In this document: positions 27,245 to 35,386 of the stretch, in pieces | How the letters are laid out: each line of letters begins with the position of its first letter | How positions within the stretch are numbered: the stretch's first letter is position 1 | Made by a program: the position numbers and the translations under genes | The notes under the pieces: generated by a model | Database searches by the model: none | Told to the model about the DNA's origin: nothing | Seen by the model: only the letters and a program-made list of their open reading frames with translations | Assembly (NCBI RefSeq): GCF_003346865.1 | Contig: NZ_QDKL01000002.1 | Span: 124,001 to 188,000, forward strand | DNA from: Halobacteriovorax vibrionivorans | Lineage (GTDB): Bacteria > Bdellovibrionota > Bacteriovoracia > Bacteriovoracales > Bacteriovoracaceae | DNA length: 64,000 nt | Direction of reading: 5' to 3'

Positions 27245-27877
27245 ATGGCAAAGAGTACTACAGCGAGATCACGCTTTAAAATCCAAAGAGCACTAGGTGT
27301 TGAACTTCCAGGTCTTGGTAAAGGTGGAGCACTAGCTCGTCGTCCATACGGTCCAGGTGTTCACGGTAACAAAAGAAAGAAAATTTCTGACTATGCCGTT
27401 CGTCTAAAAGAAAAACAAAAACTAGTATTTCACTACGGTCTAAGAGAAAAGCAACTTGTTACTTACGTTAAGCAAGCTAAGAAGAACACTGCTGGTAAGC
27501 CGTGGATGGAAGTACTTCTTACAAACCTTGAGTCAAGACTGAACAACGTTGTTTTCAGACTTGGATTTGCACCATCAATGATGGCAGCTTCTCAAATGGT
27601 TTCTCACGGACAAGTACAAGTTAACGGAAAGAAAGTTGACCGTTCATCATACATCGTTAAAGAAGGTGATGTTGTTACTCTAACTGAGAAAGGTTACAAC
27701 AACCAACTTTACAAGCAAACTCAAGAATCTCCACGTTTCGCAGCTGTTCCAGCTTGTTACAATGTTGAAGGTTCAGACAAGAAGAAAGCAACTATGGTTG
27801 CTGCACCTCTTGAGTCAGATGTACCATTTGACTTCAACTCTCAGCTAGTAATTGAGTACTACTGGAAGGTAAAATAG
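27245..27877 (+). CDS. rpsD: 30S ribosomal protein S4
   Basis: The protein is 210 aa from the ATG at 27245, which has AAGGAG six bases upstream; an in-frame upstream extension (from 27179) lies in the structured leader and is not used. The N-terminal segment RSRFKIQRALGVELPG and the S4 RNA-binding domain (LESRLNNVVFRLGFAPSMMAASQMVSHGQVQVNGKKVDRSSY) are clear. No zinc-binding Cys4 motif is present. S4 nucleates 30S assembly. In most proteobacteria rpsD lies in the alpha operon with rpsM, rpsK and rpoA. Here it is monocistronic with its own promoter, leader and terminator, as in Bacillus. Confidence 0.95.
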   Translation: MAKSTTARSRFKIQRALGVELPGLGKGGALARRPYGPGVHGNKRKKISDYAVRLKEKQKLVFHYGLREKQLVTYVKQAKKNTAGKPWMEVLLTNLESRLNNVVFRLGFAPSMMAASQMVSHGQVQVNGKKVDRSSYIVKEGDVVTLTEKGYNNQLYKQTQESPRFAAVPACYNVEGSDKKKATMVAAPLESDVPFDFNSQLVIEYYWKVK

Positions 27878-27907
27878 TAGGTCCTAATCAAAATAGACTT
27901 ATATACA

Positions 27908-27935
27908 AAAGGCTCCCGATTGGGAGCCTTTTTTA
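27908..27935 (+). terminator. rpsD intrinsic terminator
   Basis: AAAGGCTCCC and GGGAGCCTTT form a 10-bp stem with loop GATT, followed by a T-run. The upstream A-run lets it also serve the converging nadD transcript. Confidence 0.9.
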
Positions 27936-27959
27936 TTTTGATTTTTTAACTTTAGCTTC

Positions 27960-28517
27960 TTATTTATTTTCTCGAATCTCAGTAGAACTCAAGTCCTGAA
28001 ACTCATGAGGCTCTAGATAAATCACCTCTAGCTTAGGGTTATATTCTTTAATAACCTTCTCAACCTCACGATATTGGGCCATCTTCTCTTCTCTAGGAAC
28101 AACATAGACCTTGCTAAGCTTTTGACATACTTTCTCAACTTCATGCCATTGCAAGAACGAACCAAATGTATCATCACCCATAAGCCAATTAACCTCAGGG
28201 TAGTCGACTTCTTTTAACCATTCATACGTAGGCCGACGCTGCTTCTTTGCCCAAAAGCCCGTATAGATCTGAAAACGATCTTCAGTCATGTACTTAATCT
28301 TCAAGTACTCTCCATATGGATCGTCTTGCTCATTAGACTTCCAATGACTGTAGTCGAGAACAATAATGATATTATCCTCAAACTTAGAACATTGGTTAAG
28401 ACATTCAAGATGTCCTTTATGAAATGGGTGAAAGCTCCCACCAAAGAGAGTTACTGAAGTTTTTTCTTTTGAGGAAAAAAGCTCAACCTGATTTGCAATT
28501 TCTTCTAATTTACTCAT
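27960..28517 (-). CDS. nadD: Nicotinate-nucleotide adenylyltransferase-like
   Basis: The 185-aa nucleotidyltransferase has GGSFHPFHKGHLEC, the (H/T)xGH-type site where the motif reads FHKGH, and a C-terminal SSTEIRENK (the ISSTxIR motif). NadD joins ATP with nicotinate mononucleotide in NAD synthesis. The region WLMGDDTFGSFLQW matches the substrate loop of NadD (GxDxxxxxxxW). It starts 3 bp after the histone-fold gene and so is probably co-transcribed with it. Confidence 0.85.
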   Translation of the reverse strand: MSKLEEIANQVELFSSKEKTSVTLFGGSFHPFHKGHLECLNQCSKFEDNIIIVLDYSHWKSNEQDDPYGEYLKIKYMTEDRFQIYTGFWAKKQRRPTYEWLKEVDYPEVNWLMGDDTFGSFLQWHEVEKVCQKLSKVYVVPREEKMAQYREVEKVIKEYNPKLEVIYLEPHEFQDLSSTEIRENK

Positions 28518-28520
28518 TTA

Positions 28521-28835
28521 TTAGAAGTCTTTATCTTGTAGAGTCTTGCGGCCATTTTGCATCGCGCGCTCAGCTGCTGCATCACACTTTACTCTAACAA
28601 TATCAGATAGAACCTGCATCACGTTGGCCGAAGTATTAAGGCCATGTTTGTCTTTGATATATTTCTTAAGTTTTGAAGCAACAATTAAAATTTCTTGATC
28701 ATTAAGCGGCAGAGTTTTCTTATCTCCACCAACTAAAATTCGTCGCGGCTCTCGCCTTTGCTTGTTATCCTGCTCGCTCACGTTATCTCCATTTGAGTCA
28801 TCAGTATTTTGTGATTTAAGATAATCAACTTTCAC
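28521..28835 (-). CDS. Bacterial histone-fold protein with an N-terminal tail
   Basis: Read from GTG 28835, which has TGGAGA five bases upstream, the protein is 104 aa. A longer frame to 29042 would overlap the divergent gene. Residues about 1-45 are polar and charged, probably disordered, with an RREPRR patch. From about 48 the sequence matches a histone fold: alpha 1 (ILIVASKLKKYIKDK), loop 1 (GLNTSA), a long alpha 2, and AMQNGRKTLQDKDF. The last block aligns with the ARHAGRKTIKAEDI end of archaeal HMf, including the DNA-contacting RKT. The chain stops right after loop 2, so alpha 3 is nearly absent, as in short bacterial histones of Bdellovibrio type. A nucleoid role is inferred. Confidence 0.75.
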   Translation of the reverse strand: MKVDYLKSQNTDDSNGDNVSEQDNKQRREPRRILVGGDKKTLPLNDQEILIVASKLKKYIKDKHGLNTSANVMQVLSDIVRVKCDAAAERAMQNGRKTLQDKDF

Positions 28836-28904
28836 ATATATCTCCAAGTCTAGTATAATTATATTGTATAGGAAATTTAAATCTAATAAACCAACGAGCA
28901 AATT

Positions 28905-29249
28905 ATGAAGTTCTCTTGCGAATTTAACGATATTGAGTATTTTTTCCGAACAGAAATTGGTGCAAATACTAATGATAAATACCATCTCTTTCTTTCTGGT
29001 TCGAAGCTTACCAAGTATCAGAATGAAGAAATGCGCTTTCACACACTTTACATCAATGCAAAATGTGAAGGTAGTGAACTAAATTTCATCATCACTGGAA
29101 TTCCCCTCTCTTTAGAAGAAGAGGAACAAATTGAAGAATTGGAAGACTTCTTTGAGGCAAAAGAGATTTTTGAAAAGATTGAAAACTCATTTGATCAAAT
29201 GTTATCTGACAGTAAGGCACCTCCATGGGCAACTAAGGAGTATAAGTAA
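28905..29249 (+). CDS. Small conserved-looking protein of unknown function
   Basis: The 114-aa protein has no signal peptide or membrane segment. The N-terminal half is beta-rich (FSCEFNDIEYFFRTEIG, YHLFLSGSKL). The C-terminal half is strongly acidic and helical (SLEEEEQIEELEDFFEAKEIFE) and ends in a Trp-containing tail. No family was recognised. Its stop overlaps the ATG of the TM2 gene by one base (TAATG), so the two are coupled. It is divergent from the histone-fold gene with 69 bp between starts. Confidence 0.6.
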   Translation: MKFSCEFNDIEYFFRTEIGANTNDKYHLFLSGSKLTKYQNEEMRFHTLYINAKCEGSELNFIITGIPLSLEEEEQIEELEDFFEAKEIFEKIENSFDQMLSDSKAPPWATKEYK

Positions 29250-29659
29250 TGAATCAAAATACACTACCTAATAATACTCACAGTAAAGTCATGGGCTATA
29301 TTCTATGGCTATTTGGCTTTATGGGCTCTCACCGCTTCTACTATGGTAAACCTGTTTCAGGAACAATCTGGATGCTAACTCTAGGTCTTTTTGGTGTGGG
29401 ATGGCTTATTGATATTTTTCTCATTCCGGCCATGGATGAAGAATGTGATGTACGCTACTACGACGGAGTATTGGACTACAATATTGCTTGGGTTCTCCTA
29501 ACTTTCTTAGGAGTCTTTGGTTTTCATAAGTTTTACCAAGGTAAAATTATTATGGGAGTTCTCTATCTCTTAACTGGTGGATTCTTCCTATTCGGAATTC
29601 TATACGACTTCTGGACTCTTAATGAACAAATAGATGAAATAAATAAAAAGGGCTTCTAA
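29249..29659 (+). CDS. Duplicated TM2-domain membrane protein
   Basis: The 136-aa protein contains two copies of the TM2 hairpin. Each begins with GxxGxH(R/K)FYxGK (GFMGSHRFYYGK near 20 and GVFGFHKFYQGK near 88), followed by a glycine-rich membrane pair ending in a D-I/F-W/F motif. TM2 proteins normally carry one hairpin. Tandem copies in one short chain would give about four membrane segments. The function of bacterial TM2 proteins is not established. It is coupled to the upstream small acidic protein. Confidence 0.85.
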   Translation: MNQNTLPNNTHSKVMGYILWLFGFMGSHRFYYGKPVSGTIWMLTLGLFGVGWLIDIFLIPAMDEECDVRYYDGVLDYNIAWVLLTFLGVFGFHKFYQGKIIMGVLYLLTGGFFLFGILYDFWTLNEQIDEINKKGF

Positions 29660-29676
29660 AAAGAAGCCCTTATATT
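29648..29676 (+). terminator. Intrinsic terminator overlapping the TM2 stop codon
   Basis: AAGGGCTTCT (29648-29657) pairs with AGAAGCCCTT (29662-29671). The left arm contains the last codons of the TM2 gene. Confidence 0.8.
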
Positions 29677-29698
29677 TTTGCTTGAATATTTTTTTAGT

Positions 29699-30265
29699 CT
29701 AGTAAATAGCGCAATGTCCTCTATAAAGATAAACAGTATCTCTACTAACATCTGTTGAGCTAAATGTTGAATAAGTCTGACCTGCATCAGTAAAGTCTAG
29801 AGCAAATTCCTTAGTCACTGTATCAACACGATATTCAACGTGAGTACGTCCTGGGAATCGACGATAGATTGTACGACACTCTCCACGTCTGTTACAAACA
29901 ACTTGTGGATGAGTAATTTCACAGAACTCACTACGATGACGGATTGGACCTGTTTCAACTTCAGTTGAAATTGTTCCAGCAATGTCATAATTTAATGAAG
30001 TATCAAGCTTGTCTAAAAAGAATTCACCATTTGATGGAAGCTTAAGCTTATCATCAAACTTAACTTTTAGTTTTTCATCTGCAACTTTAATAACCATTTT
30101 TCTCTTACCTACAAATTTAACCTTTGTACGGTACTCACCTGGAGCTAGAGTTAGGCTATCTTTTGATGTTTTTAAGTTTAATTCTGAAGTGACAGATAAA
30201 TTACCCTTAAATTCCTTACAGCTAAATAAAATAGTCATAAGAAGGGCCATTTTTAAAAATTTCAT
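29699..30265 (-). CDS. Lipoprotein of unknown function
   Basis: From the ATG at 30265, with a strong GGGGGAG site, the protein is 188 aa; an upstream in-frame ATG at 30301 is not supported. The lipobox is ILFSC. The mature part is beta-rich with regular short strands (SLTLAPGEYRTKVKF, KRKMVIKVADEKLKVKF). It has four cysteines in the C-terminal half (CEITHPQVVC, CRTIYRR and the late C), likely disulfide-bonded. It looks like an envelope beta-sandwich protein. No family was recognised. Confidence 0.65.
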   Translation of the reverse strand: MKFLKMALLMTILFSCKEFKGNLSVTSELNLKTSKDSLTLAPGEYRTKVKFVGKRKMVIKVADEKLKVKFDDKLKLPSNGEFFLDKLDTSLNYDIAGTISTEVETGPIRHRSEFCEITHPQVVCNRRGECRTIYRRFPGRTHVEYRVDTVTKEFALDFTDAGQTYSTFSSTDVSRDTVYLYRGHCAIY

Positions 30266-30487
30266 TTCTCCCCCTAAGTTAAAATAAAAAATATTTATCA
30301 AACGTAATTTTGTTTGTCCATACTGGCATAAATACTATGAAATATGTACTCATTTTTAAAACTTCTGAAAAGATGACCTAGAGCATGTTTCAAAAAGTTA
30401 AGAGAGGTTAAGATATTACTAGACTTTATTTTAAAATTGTTTAATATATTCGGGATATCGACAACTTAAACCTACTACGGAGACCTT

Positions 30488-30709
30488 ATGGCAAACGCTA
30501 AAGTTTACGAAACTTCTATTGTACCTAAGGGTGAAATGCTTGAGCCTGTTAGAAATCAAGAAATGATTGCTTCATCGATGACGATCGAAGTACTTCACAT
30601 CGCAACTTTCTTTGTTATCTTTGCTTTTATTTTTGCAGGGATCTGGAAAGCCGCTGTTGCTATTGAAAGAAAAGAAAAAGCATCAGAAAACTCAAAAGTT
30701 ACAGCATAA
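30488..30709 (+). CDS. Small single-pass membrane protein
   Basis: The 73-aa protein has an acidic N-terminal segment of about 30 residues, one hydrophobic helix (about 36-58) and a basic, Lys-rich tail, so an N-out, C-in orientation is likely. A GGAG ribosome binding site precedes the ATG by seven bases. No neighbours suggest a pathway. Codon use resembles that of the flanking genes. It could be a subunit or regulator of a membrane complex, but no such complex is encoded nearby. Confidence 0.6.
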   Translation: MANAKVYETSIVPKGEMLEPVRNQEMIASSMTIEVLHIATFFVIFAFIFAGIWKAAVAIERKEKASENSKVTA

Positions 30710-30722
30710 CTTTTATCAATTC

Positions 30723-31157
30723 TTAGAATTCAATATGAAATGTCACTGGCCCGTCGTTATTTATGACGACGGCCATGCTTTCTCCAAAAATACCAGTTTC
30801 TACTGGAACTTTTTCATTTAGTAATTTAACAAATTCATTAAATAAATTCTGAGCGACTTCAGGTTTGGCACTTCCATCAAAACTTGGACGATTCCCCTTC
30901 TTTCCATTCCAAGAAAGGGTAAATTGTGAGACGGCCAAAATACTTCCCTCAATATCAACAACGGATTTATTCATGCGTCCGCTTTCATCAGAAAAAATTC
31001 TTAAGGCGACAATCTTATCAGCGGCTTTTTTAAGAGTCTGCATTGTATCATCGTGTTCGATACATACTAAAAGGTTAAGACCTTTTTCTATTTGGCCGAC
31101 GATTTTATTATTAACTTTGACTTGGGAACTTGAAACTCTTTGGACAACTATCTTCAT
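30723..31157 (-). CDS. dtd: D-aminoacyl-tRNA deacylase
   Basis: The 144-aa protein has the family length, an N-terminal MKIVVQRVSSSQV, the SQFTLSWNGKKGNRPSF active-site loop (SQxT), and the C-terminal NNDGPVTF, which corresponds to the cross-subunit GP motif. It removes D-amino acids (and glycine from tRNA-Ala) from mischarged tRNA. Its start overlaps the stop of the upstream coiled-coil gene (TAATG), so it is co-translated with it. Confidence 0.93.
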   Translation of the reverse strand: MKIVVQRVSSSQVKVNNKIVGQIEKGLNLLVCIEHDDTMQTLKKAADKIVALRIFSDESGRMNKSVVDIEGSILAVSQFTLSWNGKKGNRPSFDGSAKPEVAQNLFNEFVKLLNEKVPVETGIFGESMAVVINNDGPVTFHIEF

Positions 31158-33088
31158 TAAACTTTCTTATATTCTTCAATTTGTTTTAATTCATATTGTT
31201 TTTTTAAGTTTTTAATTTTTTCTTCGTAACTAGATACGAGTTGATCTCTAAGTCTTTTAGAATCACTCATCTGACGCTCTAATTTCTTTTGGGCCATATT
31301 TAGCTTACGGCGCATATCTGTATTATGATCGGCCGTCATTTTCTGTTTTTCCATATTATGGTTATGAGTCATACGTGAAAGCTTAACTTCATTTTCTTGT
31401 TTCATCATCTTAAGCTTTGTGTTGAAATCATCACGAAGTGATTGGAAACGCTTCTCATACTGATCCTTAATATGATCAACACTATCCTTCATTTCAGCTC
31501 GTTGCATACGGCTTTGCTCTTGAAAGAACTCATTTTCAGCTTGTTGTCTACGCTTGCCTGTTTCAGTAAGCATATGAAGTTTCTCTTCTGTTTCAGCAAG
31601 TGTTTTCTTTAGCTGTGCCTGTTGGTCTTGAAACTTCTTTTCATAAGAAGCTTGAATATCACCGATCTTTTGATCCATCTCTTTTTGATGAGTCATAAGT
31701 GTATCTTCATACATACGACGATTACGAGCATTAATCTCTTCTTTCTCTTCTCTAAATGATTCCTGAAGAGAGTTTACGGTTTCCACACTCTTTTCTTCTG
31801 TACGAATAAGATTATCTCTAAAGTGCTCTCTTTGACTCTGCATTAGATCACGATATTGATTTTCTTTATGAAGCATATTATCTTCAGCAACTTTCTTTTC
31901 ATGAGTGATATTGCGATTATATTGTGCTTTCTTTATCTCATGTTGTTTTTGAGAACGTGCCTGAATCTGATCCATATTCGCTCTCATATCATCTTTAAAA
32001 TTAATAAAGCGCTCTTGTTGATCAAGGGACTGCTCTTTAATTCTCTTTGTAACACCAATATCTTTTTGAACTAATTTTCGTTCAAAATCATTAATAATAT
32101 CAGCGTTTAATTGCTTTAGACGCTCAAGCTTCTGCTCGTAAGTATCTTTTATGCCAGCATCCTCAACGGCCTTCATTGATTGAGAACTTTTAAATCGAGC
32201 AATATCAACATTGTGGTTACTCTTAATATCCTCACGTTTATTCTTTTCTGCGCGAAGGATATCACTGACTTCAACTTGATGAGCAAGCCTTTGTTCCTGA
32301 AGATTTTTTTGTGTTTTAAGGTGTAGGTCGCGAGCAATCTGATCAACGCCTTCTTGCTTCTTATTTAATTCTCTAACATATGATTCGTTGGCCTCTTCTA
32401 AAGCTTGCTTCTTCGTTTCAACAAGGAAGTCTTCACGTCTTTTGCCTTCATCAACTACCTTACGTAGTGTTTTATTAGCATCATTTTTTAACTCATGATT
32501 TTCTAGAGTGAATTGAGACTTTAATTCATTTAATTCTTTTCGATTCTTTCTAACTTGCTCTTTTTCAAGTTTAGCAAAGTCATTATTTAACTTCTCAGTC
32601 GATTCTTCACTATGCTTATGAAGTTCCTTAATCTTATCTTGAAAGCGGTCTTGGTTTAACTCGACACGCTCATCTGCTCTTCTTTTTTGAGAAGTTAGGC
32701 TATTAGAGAATGTCTTCTCTCGCTGCTCAATTGTATCTGAATATGACTTTTTTAAAGTAGATAGCTTTTCATCAAAGTTTGTTTTTTGCTCTTTTGAAAC
32801 TTTACGAAATTCTTCTTGTGTTTGCTCATTCTTATTGCGAAAGAATTCTTTAGATTTAGCGATGGCCTCTTTGGCCTTCTTGGCAGCAATCTCTAATTTC
32901 GATTGATTATCTTTGATGAGAGCATCTTGTTTTTTCGAGTATTCGTGCTTTAGAGTATTTAACTTCTCTTCGTTATTATCCTCTAGGTTCTTAAGATTTT
33001 CACGATATCCTGAACGAATACGATCAAGCTGCTTGCGCTGCTCACTATTCATCTGTGAAATTTTCTTAGAGTAATCTTCTACTTTCAT
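31157..33088 (-). CDS. Long coiled-coil protein, copy 1 of a paralogous pair
   Basis: The 643-aa protein is almost entirely Lys, Glu, Gln, Arg and Asn-rich, with heptad-like hydrophobic spacing from residue 15 to the end and essentially no Pro or Gly. It has no signal peptide, membrane segment or catalytic motif. It begins MKVEDYSKKISQ, nearly the same as MDVRDYSKRLSQ at the start of the 656-aa protein at 54705. The two share length, composition and N-terminal tag and are clearly paralogues. A continuous coiled coil of this length would be close to 95 nm (calculated at about 0.15 nm per residue). A cytoskeletal or spacer role is inferred. It is coupled to dtd. Confidence 0.8.
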   Translation of the reverse strand: MKVEDYSKKISQMNSEQRKQLDRIRSGYRENLKNLEDNNEEKLNTLKHEYSKKQDALIKDNQSKLEIAAKKAKEAIAKSKEFFRNKNEQTQEEFRKVSKEQKTNFDEKLSTLKKSYSDTIEQREKTFSNSLTSQKRRADERVELNQDRFQDKIKELHKHSEESTEKLNNDFAKLEKEQVRKNRKELNELKSQFTLENHELKNDANKTLRKVVDEGKRREDFLVETKKQALEEANESYVRELNKKQEGVDQIARDLHLKTQKNLQEQRLAHQVEVSDILRAEKNKREDIKSNHNVDIARFKSSQSMKAVEDAGIKDTYEQKLERLKQLNADIINDFERKLVQKDIGVTKRIKEQSLDQQERFINFKDDMRANMDQIQARSQKQHEIKKAQYNRNITHEKKVAEDNMLHKENQYRDLMQSQREHFRDNLIRTEEKSVETVNSLQESFREEKEEINARNRRMYEDTLMTHQKEMDQKIGDIQASYEKKFQDQQAQLKKTLAETEEKLHMLTETGKRRQQAENEFFQEQSRMQRAEMKDSVDHIKDQYEKRFQSLRDDFNTKLKMMKQENEVKLSRMTHNHNMEKQKMTADHNTDMRRKLNMAQKKLERQMSDSKRLRDQLVSSYEEKIKNLKKQYELKQIEEYKKV

Positions 33089-33220
33089 AAACCTATATGC
33101 GATAAAAATAATCGCCCATTAAAACACTTCTTTATTATACCTTCTTTATAGGATGCTTTTTACTAGGCAAAGTATATCCTCTATAAGTCATTGAATTCTC
33201 AATTATGTTAGTATTTTTAT

Positions 33221-33676
33221 ATGAATGAGCTAACAGATACAAAGAAATACGAAAGTTTCCTTAATATGTGGAGAACCCTAATTGCGCTCTCTCATCTCGA
33301 TAATATTGTTTCCGAGCAAGAAAGAGAGCTTATTCAGGAATTTATCCATAATGCAAAGTTAAGTGAAGAGGATAAGGAGATCTTACGTCAGGATCTTGAA
33401 CAACGTCATCGACCAGACGAGTTCATTGGGCATGTTAATTATCCGGCCCACCTCTCTCAACTGCATCACTTAGCAAATATTCTATTTCGTTCAGATGAGC
33501 TCGATCCTAAAGAAGAAGCTTATCTAAAGAAGATTCTTGCAGAAATAGAGACTAAGATTGGTATTTACAATGCCACGACACAAAGCGCCGAAGCACTGAA
33601 AAAGATGTCTCAAAGTGAGATTGAAGTCAAAAGAAAGTCGGCCTTTGCTGAAATCATCAAGTTCTTTACCAAATAA
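33221..33676 (+). CDS. TerB-like helical protein
   Basis: The 151-aa helical protein has the TerB-like pattern of an early acidic site (SHLDNIVSEQERELI) and a second acidic site late in the chain (SDELDPKEEAYLKKI). Each is followed by an ELI/YL helix. TerB-type domains bind divalent metal and occur in stress or membrane-surveillance systems. No other ter genes are near. A TATTTT sequence close upstream of the ATG and the lack of a Shine-Dalgarno sequence suggest a short or absent leader. Confidence 0.55.
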   Translation: MNELTDTKKYESFLNMWRTLIALSHLDNIVSEQERELIQEFIHNAKLSEEDKEILRQDLEQRHRPDEFIGHVNYPAHLSQLHHLANILFRSDELDPKEEAYLKKILAEIETKIGIYNATTQSAEALKKMSQSEIEVKRKSAFAEIIKFFTK

Positions 33677-33753
33677 GATTTGAGCTCCTATTTACTTCCT
33701 AGTTAATTCTCTTTGTGCTAAGTTATTGGCAAATATTTTTCAAAGGATTAATA

Positions 33754-34410
33754 ATGAATAACGCAGAGCTTAATGAGTTTTTAGAAAAGTACGGACAAAT
33801 GTTTAGACCAAATCCATGGCATGGTATCAAGACATGGGATGACGAATCAAAGAGAGTTCTAAACGCATATATTGAAATCACACCAAATGACCGTGTTAAG
33901 TATGAAGTTCATAAAGAGAGCGGTTACCTAATGGTTGATCGTCCACAAAAGTTCTCAAATATTATTCCACAACTATATGGATTAATTCCACGCACTTACT
34001 CAGATAAGAAATCTGCTGACTTTGCTGAGTCAGAAACAGGAAGAACAGGAATTGTTGGTGATCTAGATCCAATTGATATCTGTGTTCTTACAGAAAAGAA
34101 TATTAAGCAAGGTGATATCCTAGTTAACTGTGTTCCTATTGGTGGTTTCAGAATGCTAGATGGTGGTGAAATTGATGATAAAATCATTGCTGTTCTAAAA
34201 GACGATGCAATGTTTGGGCACATCACAGATGTAGATCAAGTTCCAACTGCTGTTTTAGAAGAACTTAAGCACTACTTCCTAACTTATAAAGAAATTCCTG
34301 TAAAAGAAGGTGAAGCAAAAGTTGAAATCACAGACCTATACGGTGCTGAAGATGCAATGAAAGTAATTAACCTTGGAATTGAGGACTATAATGAAAAATA
34401 CGTTAAGTAA
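33754..34410 (+). CDS. ppa: Family I inorganic pyrophosphatase
   Basis: The protein is 218 aa from the ATG at 33754, with AAGGA eight bases upstream. The family signature is present as GDLDPIDICVL (the usual DGDPLDVLV), with three aspartates for metal binding, plus YEVHKESGYLMVDR and a YGLIPRTYSD segment. It hydrolyses pyrophosphate from biosynthetic reactions in the cytoplasm. It is longer than E. coli Ppa (176 aa) and closer to the 210-230 aa bacterial forms. Its stop codon lies inside the next gene. Confidence 0.92.
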   Translation: MNNAELNEFLEKYGQMFRPNPWHGIKTWDDESKRVLNAYIEITPNDRVKYEVHKESGYLMVDRPQKFSNIIPQLYGLIPRTYSDKKSADFAESETGRTGIVGDLDPIDICVLTEKNIKQGDILVNCVPIGGFRMLDGGEIDDKIIAVLKDDAMFGHITDVDQVPTAVLEELKHYFLTYKEIPVKEGEAKVEITDLYGAEDAMKVINLGIEDYNEKYVK

Positions 34411-35386
34411 GAAATATAAAGGGTGCCAAATTTGGCACCTTTTTTTTGCACTAATTCTTTGCCTGTCTTTTGTAAATGTACATCCAGCTTCATATATAGT
34501 TAACAAAGAGCATTCTAAGTTAAAGTTCAAAGTTAAGTATATGGCCTTAACAGACGTTGAGGGACAATTTGAAGATTATAAAATCTACTTTGATATGAAA
34601 GATAAGACCATCTCAAACCTTGTTGGCCAAATCAAAGTTAATTCGATTAATACTTTTGATAAAAAGCGTGATCAACACCTAAAAAAAGACGATTTCTTTG
34701 ATGCAAAGAAATATCCTGTAATTAAGTTTCAGTCTGTACAACCATTTTCAATAAAAGAAAAAGAAGTAAAAACTGAGATCCAGGTCAAAATTAAGAAAGT
34801 TCAAAAAACAGTACCTGTGAAAATCACTTATCTTGGTAAAAGAAGCGATCCATGGACAGAAAAAGAAGGACATTATTTTCAAGGCAGCTTTATCATTGAT
34901 CGTTTTGATTTTGATATCAACTGGAGCAAAACTTTTGATGGCGGTAACGTCGTGGATAAAGATATTCATATCAATTTTACAATTGAGGCATACCAGTCCA
35001 ATGAAAAGCCTGCGTTTTCGAGATTTTATCTACCAACAAACTCGGTAAAAAGAGAAGTATCCCTTGATGCTAAAACATCAGGGGGAGATCTCATTATGCC
35101 AGAAAAGAAGGCCACAAAGTCCCCTGCTCCACAAGAGTCTAGTAGCTATTCAGCGCCTATGAATATCACACTCACCCTTTTTTCAACGGCAATTGTTTTC
35201 GCATTGGCCATTGGTGGAGGCATTTGGGGTCAACAGAAGCTCGTAAAGCTTATGGAGTCCAAAAATATCTCAGATAATTTAACGTTCTTACTATCCACAG
35301 TTATCGTAACAACTTTTATTGCAGTTATCTTCTATATCACTACTAAATACACAGGGATAGGAACTCACCCACTTTTTAACAGATAA
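34391..35386 (+). CDS. YceI-domain exported membrane protein
   Basis: The protein is 331 aa from the ATG at 34391, supported by GAGGA five bases upstream and overlapping ppa by 20 bp. It has a signal peptide (about 1-35, ending VHPAS). A YceI-like lipocalin domain follows (about 36-200), with the family pattern DxxHSxLxFxV at the start (NKEHSKLKFKVKY), KFQSVQPF and the D-F-x-x-x-W segment FDFDINWS. Two C-terminal membrane helices follow (about 255-280 and 295-320). YceI domains bind isoprenoid chains in the periplasm. The signal peptide coding sequence contains a full intrinsic terminator. Confidence 0.8.
   Translation: MKNTLSKKYKGCQIWHLFFALILCLSFVNVHPASYIVNKEHSKLKFKVKYMALTDVEGQFEDYKIYFDMKDKTISNLVGQIKVNSINTFDKKRDQHLKKDDFFDAKKYPVIKFQSVQPFSIKEKEVKTEIQVKIKKVQKTVPVKITYLGKRSDPWTEKEGHYFQGSFIIDRFDFDINWSKTFDGGNVVDKDIHINFTIEAYQSNEKPAFSRFYLPTNSVKREVSLDAKTSGGDLIMPEKKATKSPAPQESSSYSAPMNITLTLFSTAIVFALAIGGGIWGQQKLVKLMESKNISDNLTFLLSTVIVTTFIAVIFYITTKYTGIGTHPLFNR
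34418..34447 (+). terminator. Intrinsic terminator inside the YceI signal-peptide codons
   Basis: GGTGCCAAA (34422-34430) and TTTGGCACC (34431-34439) form a perfect stem followed by eight T residues. It stands 8 bp after the ppa stop yet 27 bp after the start codon of the next gene. Confidence 0.85.

Noticed and set aside
28836-29042. Longer version of the histone-fold gene starting at 29042
   Set aside because: It would overlap the divergent gene at 28905 on the other strand. The extra residues are hydrophobic and Cys-containing, unlike the rest. The GTG at 28835 has a good ribosome binding site.
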